From NCBI GenBank assembly GCA_009784825.1, contig WQXO01000017.1, positions 1 to 36,122 on the forward strand: DNA of 36,122 nt, in the 5' to 3' direction. The stretch comes from Oscillospiraceae bacterium. Its GTDB lineage: Bacteria; Bacillota; Clostridia; Oscillospirales; Ruminococcaceae. Positions 7,371 to 15,066 of the stretch are shown here, piece by piece. The notes beneath the pieces are model-generated. The model was given only the letters and a program-made list of their open reading frames with translations, did not search any database and was not told where the DNA came from. The position numbers were made by a program, and so were the translations under genes. Numbering within the stretch: the first letter of the stretch is position 1; the number at the start of each line of letters is the position of its first letter.

Positions 7371-8651
7371 ATGGAGAAGGCTGCTAAGTTTAGAATTCCG
7401 ATAGACTATTATAAAATTATGTCCATTTGCGTTTTGTTTTTGGTCATAGCTTTTGTTATGGATACTCCCTATAATATCATGAAAAACTTAGTAGTCATCA
7501 ATACCTCCCGAAGTGTGCTTGTGTCTGACTATATCGCTATGGCGGGATTGAGTGCCACTCTTGTGAATTCGGCAGTTTCGGTTTTGATATTTATAGGGTT
7601 GTTAGTTATTAATAAATGTCAGCCGAACGGGAAAATAATCGCCGCTTTGTTCTTGACTATGGGGTTTTCGATGTTCGGGAAAAATATAGTGAATACACTT
7701 CCCCTTTGTTTCGGGGTGTGGCTTTTCGCAAAGGTTCACAAGGCGAAGTTCAGCAATTATATTATGCAGGCGATGTTCGCCGCAACGGTTTCGCCGTTGG
7801 TGAGTGAAATCGCATTCTCCGGTGAAGAGTCGAGAATTTACAGAGTGGTTTTGGCTTATTTAGTCGGGATTTTTGTAGGGTTCATATTCCCTGAGCTTAT
7901 GGAGGCGGCTAAGAGAATGCACAGGGGGTATTGCCTTTATAACAGCGGAATTGCGGGCGGGTTTATTGCGACGTTTGCAGTGGGTTTGATTAAATTTACG
8001 GGGGCTGAAATCCAACCCGAGAATTATTGGAGCACAGAATATACCTTTCTTTTAGCGGTTGCCGCTTATGCAATTTCTATTGCGGCGATTTTGTTCGGGG
8101 TTATCAAGGACGGGCCGAGGAAAGCCTTCGGCAAGTTCTTCAGAATTATTAAAGAGCATGACCACGACAACAAGGATTATCTGCTTTTGCATGGGCGTGC
8201 CAGTTACATAAACATCGGAATAATGTGCATTATAACCACCAGTACCATGCTTTTACTGGGGTTTCCGATTAACGGACCTATACTGGGTGGAATTCTCACT
8301 GTGGCGGGATTTGCGGTTGCGGGGAAACACGTTAAGAATACCATTCCTGTTTTAATCGGGAGCATTATGGCGGCACAGCTGAACTTCTTTGACCTGACCA
8401 CCCCCGCTAATGCGTTGTCGATTTTGTTTTCTACGGGACTCGCTCCGATTGCGTGTAAGTTCGGGTGGATATGGGGAATTCTCGCAGGGTTTCTGCATGT
8501 GTCGGTTGCGATATTTATAGGGGAGCTGAACGGTGGTCTGAACCTGTATAACAACGGCTTTGCAGGCGGGTTTGTGGCTATTACATTAGTACCCTTGATT
8601 ATATTATCAGAGAAGAGATTCGGGAAAAATAATACGGAAAAGGAACAATAA
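7371..8651 (+). CDS. DUF1576 family polytopic membrane protein
   Basis: A highly hydrophobic protein of 427 residues counting from TTG 7368, or 426 from the ATG at 7371, which I prefer because GCGGAG ends 6 nt upstream. It matches DUF1576, an uncharacterised family of Firmicutes membrane proteins with about ten helices. Two related motifs, YNSGIAGGF in the first half and YNNGFAGGF near the C-terminus, show an internal duplication as in many secondary transporters; transport is an inference. The stop codon overlaps a direct-repeat tract and the next gene starts 3 nt later, so the two are probably co-transcribed. Substrate unknown. Confidence 0.8.
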   Translation: MEKAAKFRIPIDYYKIMSICVLFLVIAFVMDTPYNIMKNLVVINTSRSVLVSDYIAMAGLSATLVNSAVSVLIFIGLLVINKCQPNGKIIAALFLTMGFSMFGKNIVNTLPLCFGVWLFAKVHKAKFSNYIMQAMFAATVSPLVSEIAFSGEESRIYRVVLAYLVGIFVGFIFPELMEAAKRMHRGYCLYNSGIAGGFIATFAVGLIKFTGAEIQPENYWSTEYTFLLAVAAYAISIAAILFGVIKDGPRKAFGKFFRIIKEHDHDNKDYLLLHGRASYINIGIMCIITTSTMLLLGFPINGPILGGILTVAGFAVAGKHVKNTIPVLIGSIMAAQLNFFDLTTPANALSILFSTGLAPIACKFGWIWGILAGFLHVSVAIFIGELNGGLNLYNNGFAGGFVAITLVPLIILSEKRFGKNNTEKEQ

Positions 8652-8660
8652 ATTATGCTT
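8637..8660 (+). repeat. Direct repeat flanking the 207-residue gene, left copy
   Basis: The run GAAAAGGAACAATAAA followed by TTATGCTT recurs at 9286-9311 with two extra A residues. Each copy carries the SD-like AAGGAA and the ATG of the following gene, and the left copy also encodes the last residues of the DUF1576 protein. Confidence 0.7.
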
Positions 8661-9278
8661 TTGAGAGACCGCATATACATTCACAGAAAGCGTATATTTG
8701 TTTCAGCGATTATTATATCGGTGGTGGTTGCGTCAATACTGTTTGTGTATTCAAAATTTTTCAGCACAACTGTAATTAATAATTTGAACGATTATGAAAA
8801 ACGCATGGAAGAGCGTTATGTAGTGAGCGGTATGCTCCCCGAGCTTGATGAGTTGCCTGAGTATATTAATATTAATTACCAGTATAGACGTATTGAATAT
8901 TTTATTTTTACATCATTTACTATTCGTTTGGTTGTGACATATGATGAGGAAACTTATATAAAAGAAAAAGCTAAACTGGAGAAAAAGGATTATTTAAGTC
9001 ATGCAGTTATTCATGAGTATACCATTTATGATAGTGATGTTCTTGTACAGCGTCCCTTAATTCCCGAGCATGAGTTTTCCATTAAAAGTTTCGATTTTAA
9101 AGTGTTGGACAACGATTATTATGATGTGAAATACAGTTATCCGAAAGAAATCGGTTTTATTGCAACCTCTGATGAAAAAAACAGCATCGCATATCTCTAT
9201 TTTTATGATTTTGATATAGATTTAATAAGCCGTTCAATGGAGGAGTTCATCGTTAGAAATTTTAAATATGATTGGTAA
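8655..9278 (+). CDS. Unknown single-pass membrane-anchored protein
   Basis: No family recognised. The 207-residue protein has a basic N-terminus (MLLRDRIYIHRKR), one hydrophobic helix near 14-35 and an extracytoplasmic domain of about 170 residues rich in Tyr, Asp, Glu and Ile, probably mostly beta-strand. It has no cysteines, lipobox or obvious catalytic motif. The gene is visibly more AT-rich than its neighbours and lies between direct repeats of about 24 bp. Its ribosome site (AAGGAA) is inside the end of the DUF1576 gene. Reading frame, RBS and topology are coherent, so I take it as real. Confidence 0.65.
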   Translation: MLLRDRIYIHRKRIFVSAIIISVVVASILFVYSKFFSTTVINNLNDYEKRMEERYVVSGMLPELDELPEYININYQYRRIEYFIFTSFTIRLVVTYDEETYIKEKAKLEKKDYLSHAVIHEYTIYDSDVLVQRPLIPEHEFSIKSFDFKVLDNDYYDVKYSYPKEIGFIATSDEKNSIAYLYFYDFDIDLISRSMEEFIVRNFKYDW

Positions 9279-9285
9279 AATAAAA

Positions 9286-9311
9286 GAAAAGGAACAATAA
9301 AAATTATGCTT
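9286..9311 (+). repeat. Direct repeat flanking the 207-residue gene, right copy
   Basis: Second copy of the repeat described at 8637-8660; it supplies AAGGAA and the ATG of the glycyl-tRNA synthetase gene. There is no room here for a T-box leader. Confidence 0.7.
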
Positions 9312-10682
9312 AACACAGAAAAATCAATGAAAACAATCGTAGATTTATGCAAGAACAGGGGGTTCATTTACCAAAGCAGTGAGATTTACGGCGGATTGGC
9401 GAACACATGGGACTACGGCCCTCTCGGTGTTGAACTCAAGAACAACATAAAAAAGGCGTGGCTGAAAAAATTCGTGCAGGAGAGCCGCTATAACGTGGGA
9501 TTGGACAGTGCAATTCTGATGAACCCGCAGACGTGGGTAGCTTCCGGACATTTAGCGGGGTTTTCTGACCCGCTGATTTCCTGTAAGAATTGCAAGACCC
9601 GTCACCGTGCGGATAATATGATAGAGGATTTCGACGGTACTGTTACAGTGGGTTTGACTAACGAGCAATTAACCGATTATATAAAAGAGAAGAAAATCGC
9701 TTGCCCGGATTGCGGGAAATGCGATTTCACCGATATTAAAAAGTTTAACCTGATGTTCAAGACATTCCAAGGGATTACCGAGGATACTGCTGATGAAATT
9801 TATCTGCGTCCCGAAACGGCACAGGGGATTTTCGTTAACTTTGCGAACATTCAACGAACCAGCAGAAAGAAAATCCCGTTCGGGGTGGCACAGGTGGGTA
9901 AGTCGTTCCGTAACGAGGTTACGCCCGGGAAGTTCATATTCCGTGTTAGAGAATTCGAGCAGATGGAATTAGAGTTTTTCTGTAAACCGGGGACGGATTT
10001 GGAATGGTTCGATTATTGGAAGGAGTTCTGTAAAAACTGGTTGTTGTCAATCGGGTTAAAGGAAGAGCATTTGAAATTGCGTGACCATGATAAGGATGAA
10101 TTGTCGTTTTATTCTAAGGCGACGACTGACTTCGAGTTCCTGTATCCCTTCGGGTGGGGAGAATTGTGGGGGATTGCTGACAGAACCGACTATGACTTGA
10201 AACAGCACATTAATGAATCGGGCAAGACCTTAGAGTATTTCGACCCGGAAACTCAAGAGAAGTTTATCCCTTATGTAATTGAGCCGAGCTTAGGTGTGGA
10301 GCGGTTGTTCCTTGCGTTATTAACCGACGCTTATGAGGAGGAAGCACTGCCCGACGGAACTACCCGAAACATTCTGAGGCTGCACCCTTATCTCGCACCG
10401 GTAAAGGCGGCGGTTCTGCCGTTGTCGAAGAAGTTAGCGGAGGGTGCTTGGAAAGTCAATGATGAATTATGCAGGTTCTTCCCTGTGGAATACGACGAGA
10501 CAGGTGCAATCGGTAAACGATACCGCAGGCAGGACGAAATAGGAACGCCGTTCTGTGTTACCTATGACTTTGACAGTGTCGAGGACGGTTGTGTTACGGT
10601 GCGTGAGCGGGATTCGATGGAGCAGGTGAGAATGAAAATAGAAGAGGTAAAAGGGTATATCGAGGAAAGGGTGGGGTTTTGA
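9306..10682 (+). CDS. glyS: Glycyl-tRNA synthetase, single-chain dimeric type
   Basis: Class II synthetase that charges tRNA-Gly. The 458-residue chain is the alpha2 form found in Gram-positives, archaea and eukaryotes, not the two-gene glyQ/glyS form. Class II motif 2 appears as [20 protein letters not shown] and motif 3 as [15 protein letters not shown]; a four-cysteine zinc-type insert is visible (CKNC near residue 92, CPDC about 40 residues later). The C-terminal anticodon-binding domain begins near 355 ([14 protein letters not shown]). The upstream gap is 27 nt with no T-box, so regulation by uncharged tRNA-Gly at this point is unlikely. The next gene starts directly after the stop. Confidence 0.95.
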   Translation: MLNTEKSMKTIVDLCKNRGFIYQSSEIYGGLANTWDYGPLGVELKNNIKKAWLKKFVQESRYNVGLDSAILMNPQTWVASGHLAGFSDPLISCKNCKTRHRADNMIEDFDGTVTVGLTNEQLTDYIKEKKIACPDCGKCDFTDIKKFNLMFKTFQGITEDTADEIYLRPETAQGIFVNFANIQRTSRKKIPFGVAQVGKSFRNEVTPGKFIFRVREFEQMELEFFCKPGTDLEWFDYWKEFCKNWLLSIGLKEEHLKLRDHDKDELSFYSKATTDFEFLYPFGWGELWGIADRTDYDLKQHINESGKTLEYFDPETQEKFIPYVIEPSLGVERLFLALLTDAYEEEALPDGTTRNILRLHPYLAPVKAAVLPLSKKLAEGAWKVNDELCRFFPVEYDETGAIGKRYRRQDEIGTPFCVTYDFDSVEDGCVTVRERDSMEQVRMKIEEVKGYIEERVGF

Positions 10683-10683
10683 C

Positions 10684-11004
10684 ATGGTAACAAATACCGA
10701 TATAACAAAAATAAAAGATGGTATTTTATCTGCTATAGATGTCGAAAAACTATACCTTTTCGGCTCGTATGCCAACGGCACACCGAACGAGGATAGCGAC
10801 TACGATTTTTATATTGTCATTCCCAATGACGGTATACGCCCTATTGAGGCTATGCGGCAGGCACACAAGGCTATGTGGGATGTAGATGTTAATAAGCCGA
10901 TTGACCTTTTAGCAGGAACAGTCGATAGTTTTGCACGTCGTTCGACCGCCCCTACATTAGAACGCAAAATTGTAAGAGAGGGAATTTTGCTTTATGAACG
11001 CTGA
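10684..11004 (+). CDS. Minimal nucleotidyltransferase (MNT-like) domain protein
   Basis: A 106-residue protein of the DNA polymerase beta-type nucleotidyltransferase superfamily. The signature GSYANGTPNEDSDYDF (GSx-G-SDxD pattern) gives two metal-binding Asp residues and a third probably lies in KPIDLLAG. Such small proteins often work with a HEPN partner as a toxin-antitoxin pair, but no HEPN-like gene adjoins it; both neighbours lack that fold by eye. It starts 1 nt after the glyS stop and overlaps the next gene by 11 nt, so it is part of this transcription unit. Target molecule unknown. Confidence 0.78.
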   Translation: MVTNTDITKIKDGILSAIDVEKLYLFGSYANGTPNEDSDYDFYIVIPNDGIRPIEAMRQAHKAMWDVDVNKPIDLLAGTVDSFARRSTAPTLERKIVREGILLYER

Positions 11005-11593
11005 AAAGAAAACTGTTATAATTATTGCTGTTGTTTTATCGATTATTTTGTTATTTGCAATTGCTGTGTTTGTTCTTAATTATTCGTTATACAGTGTTAA
11101 TTTCGGGCGGGTTTCATCGGCTAACAGTTCGGCATCGAATAAGGAAATGGCTGTTTTATATACAGTATCTTACTTAAAAGAGAACGGGTATGAAACAAAT
11201 GAAAATTATAATGGTGAGCTTGAGTTTGTTGTGAAGGAAAGAAAGGTAACAGCTTTATCCGATGTTTCAGTTGTTTTTGAGCCGCCGTTACCTGATAGTG
11301 CTTATTTTTGTGAGGCAATTGAGGAATATTTTGAGAGGTCATCGTTTTTTGATTCATATTTTTCGATTATTATAGAAAACGGCGAGGTTGTGGCGAGTAA
11401 GTATGTTCAAAATGCGAGCGAGAGAATTGACTTTTTTGAATGGGACAGCGAGAATAAACGCTGGGTTGAGCCCGAGGCGAAAATGGGTGGTATTGACCGC
11501 AATTGGACTGTGGTAGGTACATATCCGAGGCATGAGATTGAGGGCGGCGGTGACGGTATGCTGTCGATTGTGGAGTATTTCATTCTAAAGTAG
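10994..11593 (+). CDS. Unknown single-pass membrane-anchored protein
   Basis: No family recognised. The 199-residue protein has a short cytoplasmic start, one strong hydrophobic helix (about 8-29), a Ser/Asn-rich linker, and an exported domain of about 150 residues. It has one cysteine in the exported part (YFCEAIEEYF) and no catalytic signature. Its start lies inside the end of the nucleotidyltransferase gene (11-nt overlap), suggesting translational coupling. It is more AT-rich than glyS. Topologically it resembles the unknown gene before glyS, but I saw no convincing sequence similarity. Confidence 0.62.
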   Translation: MNAEKKTVIIIAVVLSIILLFAIAVFVLNYSLYSVNFGRVSSANSSASNKEMAVLYTVSYLKENGYETNENYNGELEFVVKERKVTALSDVSVVFEPPLPDSAYFCEAIEEYFERSSFFDSYFSIIIENGEVVASKYVQNASERIDFFEWDSENKRWVEPEAKMGGIDRNWTVVGTYPRHEIEGGGDGMLSIVEYFILK

Positions 11594-11630
11594 TTCGCTT
11601 TTTATAATATTTGCGTATGTACATACTTTT

Positions 11631-11672
11631 ACTAAAACCACCCCACCCTACGGGCACCCCTCCACGGAGGGG
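11631..11672. repeat. Dispersed double-hairpin repeat, copy B
   Basis: Second copy of the element at 5955-6000, matching over about 42 bp with three substitutions. The change from CCCTTCGGGC to CCCTACGGGC lies in the first hairpin loop, while the CCCCTCCACGGAGGGG hairpin is identical. Confidence 0.8.
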
Positions 11673-11733
11673 ATGGCAGATTTCAAGGAAAAAAGCGGTT
11701 TTCAAAACCAATCAACTGTTAATTAAACAAAAC

Positions 11734-11765
11734 CGGCGGGGTTCATCACCCCGCCGACTTTTTAT
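11734..11765. terminator. Bidirectional terminator between convergent operons
   Basis: A perfect 8-bp GC stem (CGGCGGGG at 11734-11741, CCCCGCCG at 11749-11756) is followed by ACTTTTTA on the plus strand and by GTTTTGTTT on the minus strand. It can stop both the glyS-side transcript and the pnp-AIM24 transcript. Confidence 0.85.
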
Positions 11766-11768
11766 TAT

Positions 11769-12446
11769 TTAATTTGTTCCTACTGAATGTGCCGAAATTG
11801 CCCTCGCTAACACATTAATCGGCATGGTTTGCAACCAGATTTTTCCCGGCCCGCTTACACGAGTGTGGAAGAACCCTTCACCGGAAAACAGCTTGTTGCC
11901 TATACCCTTAACCGATTCAATACTAATTGAGCAGGACGCTTCCATTGCCGCAAGTGAGCCTGTGTTGACTAACTTTGATTCGCCTTGGGCTAATGTGTAT
12001 TCCACAACACTGCCGTCGATTTCAATAAACAACATTCCGTGACCGGTGAACTTCTGCATTATGAACCCCTCACCGCCGAAAAACCCCGCTCTTATTCTTT
12101 TCTGGAAGAACAGGCTTAATTCCACGCCTAATTCCGAAGCCATGTAAGAGGACTTTTGGGCGACAATGCTGTTGGTTGCAGATATTTGAATAGGCAAAAT
12201 CATTCCGGGTTGGGTGGTACCGAACGCAATTTCACCACTGCCGCCAACAGAGGTATAGATGTTCTGGAACATCGATTCCCTTGTCAGCATTTTCGATATT
12301 GCTTTATCAAAACCTCCCGTAGTGGTTTGCAGTCGCAGGTTGGTTGACATCCACGACATTCCGCCCCGCTGACACATAATTGATTCGCCATCGTCTAAGT
12401 CAATCAGTAACACGGGAAACGGGTCACAATCTACTCTGTATTTCAT
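11769..12446 (-). CDS. AIM24/TIGR00266 family protein
   Basis: A 225-residue protein of the AIM24 family (TIGR00266), with a beta-rich, TRAP-like fold of unsettled function in bacteria. Family hallmarks are the opening VLLIDLDDGESIMCQRGGMSWM, shown here in two parts (VLLIDLDDGES and MCQRGGMSWM), the central Gly-rich AFFGGEGF-like segment (GFFGGEGFIMQKFTGHG), and the closing SGEGFFHTRVSGPGKIWLQT. It lacks a signal peptide or membrane helix. A good AGGAGAGG site precedes the ATG, and only 15 nt separate it from pnp, so it is probably read from the rpsO-pnp transcript. No partner or ligand can be named. Confidence 0.85.
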   Translation of the reverse strand: MKYRVDCDPFPVLLIDLDDGESIMCQRGGMSWMSTNLRLQTTTGGFDKAISKMLTRESMFQNIYTSVGGSGEIAFGTTQPGMILPIQISATNSIVAQKSSYMASELGVELSLFFQKRIRAGFFGGEGFIMQKFTGHGMLFIEIDGSVVEYTLAQGESKLVNTGSLAAMEASCSISIESVKGIGNKLFSGEGFFHTRVSGPGKIWLQTMPINVLARAISAHSVGTN

Positions 12447-12461
12447 AATACCTCTCCTTGG

Positions 12462-14588
12462 TTATTCAGCTTTTTCCTGTTTCTTCTTCTCAATATCGGC
12501 TAATGCTTCTTTCCGTGACAGTCCGATTTTTCCTGCGATTTTGTCGATTTTTACAATCTTTACGATGATTTCGTCACCGACGTTACAGACATCCTCAACC
12601 TTTTCGACGCGGCGGTTTTCTAATTCCGAGATATGCACCAAGCCGTCCTTACCGGGGGCGAATTCCACGAATGCACCGAACTCTGCCACTCGCACAACCT
12701 TACCCTTGTAAATCGCACCGATTTCCGGCTCTGCTACGATTGCGTCAATAGTGTCAACGCATGCTTTCGATTTAGCCTTGTCTAAGCCGCACACGAATAC
12801 GTTCCCGTCCTCGTCAACGTCGATTTTAACCTCGAAGTCGGCACATAATTTCTGGATAACCTTGCCGCCTGTTCCGATGATTTCACGAATTTTATCGACA
12901 GGGACTTTTGTTGTGAGCATTTTCGGAGCGTATTCAGCAACTTCGTCACGGGGTTTCGCAATTGTTTTAAGCATTACATCGTCGAGAATACTAATCCTTG
13001 CTTTGCGGGTGGTTTCGATTGCTTCCTTGATTATTTCGGGGGTTAAGCCGTCGATTTTTAAGTCCATTTGAATGGCGGTAATCCCCTCATGCGTTCCGCC
13101 GACTTTGAAGTCCATATCGCCGAAGAAGTCTTCCACGCCTTGTATGTCTATCATGGTCATCCAGCGGTCACCCTCGGTAATCAGTCCGCAGGATATGCCC
13201 GCTACAGGGCGTTTAATCGGGACACCTGCATCCATGAGCGATAACGTAGAACCGCAGATTGCCCCTTGCGAAGTAGAACCATTAGATGACAGAACCTCCG
13301 ATACCAAACGAATGGCATACGGGAATTCTTCAATCGGGGGGATAACCGGCTCTAACGCACGTTCTGCCAATGCACCGTGACCGATTTCACGCCGTCCCGG
13401 TCCTCTGCTCATTCTCGCTTCGCCCACCGAGTATGACGGGAAGTTATAGTGGTGCATGTAACGCTTGCTGTCTTCATCGTCTAACCCGTCTATTCTTTGA
13501 GAGTCGCTGACGGGACCTAACGTGGTTATGGTCAGCACCTGTGTCTGCCCTCTCGTGAACATACCTGAACCGTGGACTCTCGGTAACAGTCCTACCTCTG
13601 CGTTGAGGGGGCGGATTTCGTCTAACCGACGACCGTCCACACGTTTACCGTCGTCAAGCAACCAGCGGCGTACTATGAATTTTTGCAATTTGTAAATACA
13701 TTCGTCAATTTCTGCGGCGTTGTTCGTTTCTTCATTGAAGAATTTTGCGTGGATTTCGTCCTTAACGGGTTGCAGACGTTCCTCACGAATGTTCTTGTCG
13801 TCGGTGTCTAAAGCAAAACGAACCTTTTCGATTGCGAAGTCGGAGATGGCGTTAAATAAGTCTTTGTCCACGTCCACCGATTCAAATGTGAATTTAGGCT
13901 TACCGATTTCTGCTTGAATCTTTTTAATAAAAGGAATGAGCGAGTTAACGATTTCGGCATGACCTGCGTTAATCGCTTCAATAATGACATCGTCGGGGAC
14001 TTCATTTGCACCTGCTTCAATCATGACGACTTTCTTTTCTGATGATGCAACTGTCATGTGCAGGTCAGATTTTGTGCGTTGCTCTAAGTTCGGCATAAGG
14101 ACGATTTTCCCGTCGATTAAGCCAACGTATATTCCGCCGATTGGCCCGTCCCACGGAATATCGGAAATACTTACCGCAATCGAAGCACCAATCATACCTA
14201 AGATTTCCGGTGAGCAATCCGGGTCAACTGCCATAACTGTCATAACAAGTGCCACGTCGTTTCGCATGTCACTCGGGAATAACGGACGCATAGGACGGTC
14301 AACCACTCTTGAATAAAGCACTGCTTTTTCGCTGGGTCTGCCCTCACGCTTTAAGAAACCGCCCGGGATTTTTCCGACTGAATACAACCGCTCTTCATAA
14401 TCGACTGACAGCGGAAAATAGTCAATCCCGTCCCTCGGTTTTGCACTTGCGGTGACGTTCACCATTACTACGGTTTCACCGTATCTAATCCAGCATGAGC
14501 CGTTCGACAGTTCGCAAGTTTTGCCTGTTTCTACTGTCAGCTCACGCCCTGCGAATGTAGTTTTGTAGATTTTGTGATTTTCAAACAT
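12462..14588 (-). CDS. pnp: Polyribonucleotide nucleotidyltransferase (PNPase)
   Basis: 3'-5' phosphorolytic exoribonuclease of RNA decay. The 708-residue chain has the full order: two RNase PH domains joined by an all-helical linker, a KH domain with the loop EIIGTGGKVIQ (IGPGGK in most homologues), and an S1 domain (YKGKVVRVAEFGAFVEF to KIGLSRKEAL). The second PH core contains GPGRREIGHGALAERAL and the active-site stretch SNGSTSQGAICG. The C-terminus is a short Lys/Glu tail. AAGGAG lies upstream of the ATG. It follows rpsO with a hairpin in the 72-bp gap, the usual arrangement in bacteria. Confidence 0.97.
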   Translation of the reverse strand: MFENHKIYKTTFAGRELTVETGKTCELSNGSCWIRYGETVVMVNVTASAKPRDGIDYFPLSVDYEERLYSVGKIPGGFLKREGRPSEKAVLYSRVVDRPMRPLFPSDMRNDVALVMTVMAVDPDCSPEILGMIGASIAVSISDIPWDGPIGGIYVGLIDGKIVLMPNLEQRTKSDLHMTVASSEKKVVMIEAGANEVPDDVIIEAINAGHAEIVNSLIPFIKKIQAEIGKPKFTFESVDVDKDLFNAISDFAIEKVRFALDTDDKNIREERLQPVKDEIHAKFFNEETNNAAEIDECIYKLQKFIVRRWLLDDGKRVDGRRLDEIRPLNAEVGLLPRVHGSGMFTRGQTQVLTITTLGPVSDSQRIDGLDDEDSKRYMHHYNFPSYSVGEARMSRGPGRREIGHGALAERALEPVIPPIEEFPYAIRLVSEVLSSNGSTSQGAICGSTLSLMDAGVPIKRPVAGISCGLITEGDRWMTMIDIQGVEDFFGDMDFKVGGTHEGITAIQMDLKIDGLTPEIIKEAIETTRKARISILDDVMLKTIAKPRDEVAEYAPKMLTTKVPVDKIREIIGTGGKVIQKLCADFEVKIDVDEDGNVFVCGLDKAKSKACVDTIDAIVAEPEIGAIYKGKVVRVAEFGAFVEFAPGKDGLVHISELENRRVEKVEDVCNVGDEIIVKIVKIDKIAGKIGLSRKEALADIEKKKQEKAE

Positions 14589-14614
14589 CTTTTGTGTTTC
14601 TCCTTCTTATGTGT

Positions 14615-14653
14615 AAAAGGGCAGCCGCACTTTATAAGCCGACTTGCCCTTTA
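14615..14653 (-). terminator. Intercistronic hairpin between rpsO and pnp
   Basis: AAAGGGCA (14645-14652, read on the minus strand) pairs with TGCCCTTT (14616-14623, with one more T at 14615) around a 21-nt loop. The 3' T-run is only four long. It may be a partial terminator, an mRNA end-stabiliser, or an RNase III site as known for rpsO-pnp in E. coli. Confidence 0.6.
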
Positions 14654-14660
14654 TTACATT

Positions 14661-14927
14661 TTATTTTCTGATACCTAATTTTGCGATAATCGCACGATAA
14701 CGCTCAATGTCTTTCTTAATAAGATAGTTAAGCAGGTTACGCCTGTGACCGACCATTTTGAGCAGTCCCCGTCTTGAGTGGTGGTCTTTCTTGTGGATTT
14801 TCAAGTGTTCGGTTAAATCGTTTATTCTCTTGGTGAGAATAGCAATCTGAACCTCCGGTGAGCCGGTATCACTTTCGTGTTTGCGGTTGGCTTCGATTAC
14901 CGCTGTTTTTTCGTCTTTGAGTAGCAT
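14661..14927 (-). CDS. rpsO: 30S ribosomal protein S15
   Basis: Primary 16S rRNA-binding protein of the small subunit platform. At 88 residues it is the usual size and shows the conserved cores [20 protein letters not shown] and [26 protein letters not shown] precedes the ATG. It has its own promoter just beyond the clpX stop and a leader of about 80 nt; in that leader TAGGG can pair with CCCTA (near 14966-14983), which could be part of an S15 autoregulatory structure, but I cannot confirm one. Confidence 0.97.
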   Translation of the reverse strand: MLLKDEKTAVIEANRKHESDTGSPEVQIAILTKRINDLTEHLKIHKKDHHSRRGLLKMVGHRRNLLNYLIKKDIERYRAIIAKLGIRK

Positions 14928-15013
14928 TTTACACCTCTTGTTATTTTTTATTTACATATTCTCAGCATAGGGCGGTGAACCCCTAAGCCGTGAATAAGTA
15001 TTGCAACTTTAAT

Positions 15014-15042
15014 AATATAACACAATTTCAAATAATTGTCAA
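15014..15042 (-). promoter_or_regulatory. Promoter of rpsO-pnp, with -35 inside a heptamer array
   Basis: On the minus strand TTGACA (15037-15042) and TATATT (15014-15019) are 17 bp apart. Two further TTGACA hexamers lie 7 and 14 bp upstream because the -35 box belongs to a 7-bp repeat. Transcription should start near 15007. Confidence 0.75.
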
Positions 15043-15066
15043 CTGTCAATTGTCAATTGTTCGTCA
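15034..15066. repeat. Heptamer array (ACAATTG)n at the clpX stop
   Basis: Four 7-bp steps (AATTGT at 15034, AACTGT at 15041, AATTGT at 15048 and 15055) are followed by TCGTCA, whose TCA is the clpX stop codon. The last 12 bp, AATTGTTCGTCA, recur exactly before tRNA-Arg at 30492-30503. Confidence 0.8.

Noticed and set aside
9279-9305. T-box leader before glyS
   Set aside because: Only 27 nt separate the genes, and no specifier or antiterminator structure fits.
10684-11004. Calling the nucleotidyltransferase a toxin-antitoxin system
   Set aside because: No HEPN-like partner is adjacent; the family alone is not enough.
12751-14316. Several plus-strand frames opposite pnp
   Set aside because: All are antisense to conserved PNPase domains and show Ser/Ile-rich shadow composition.
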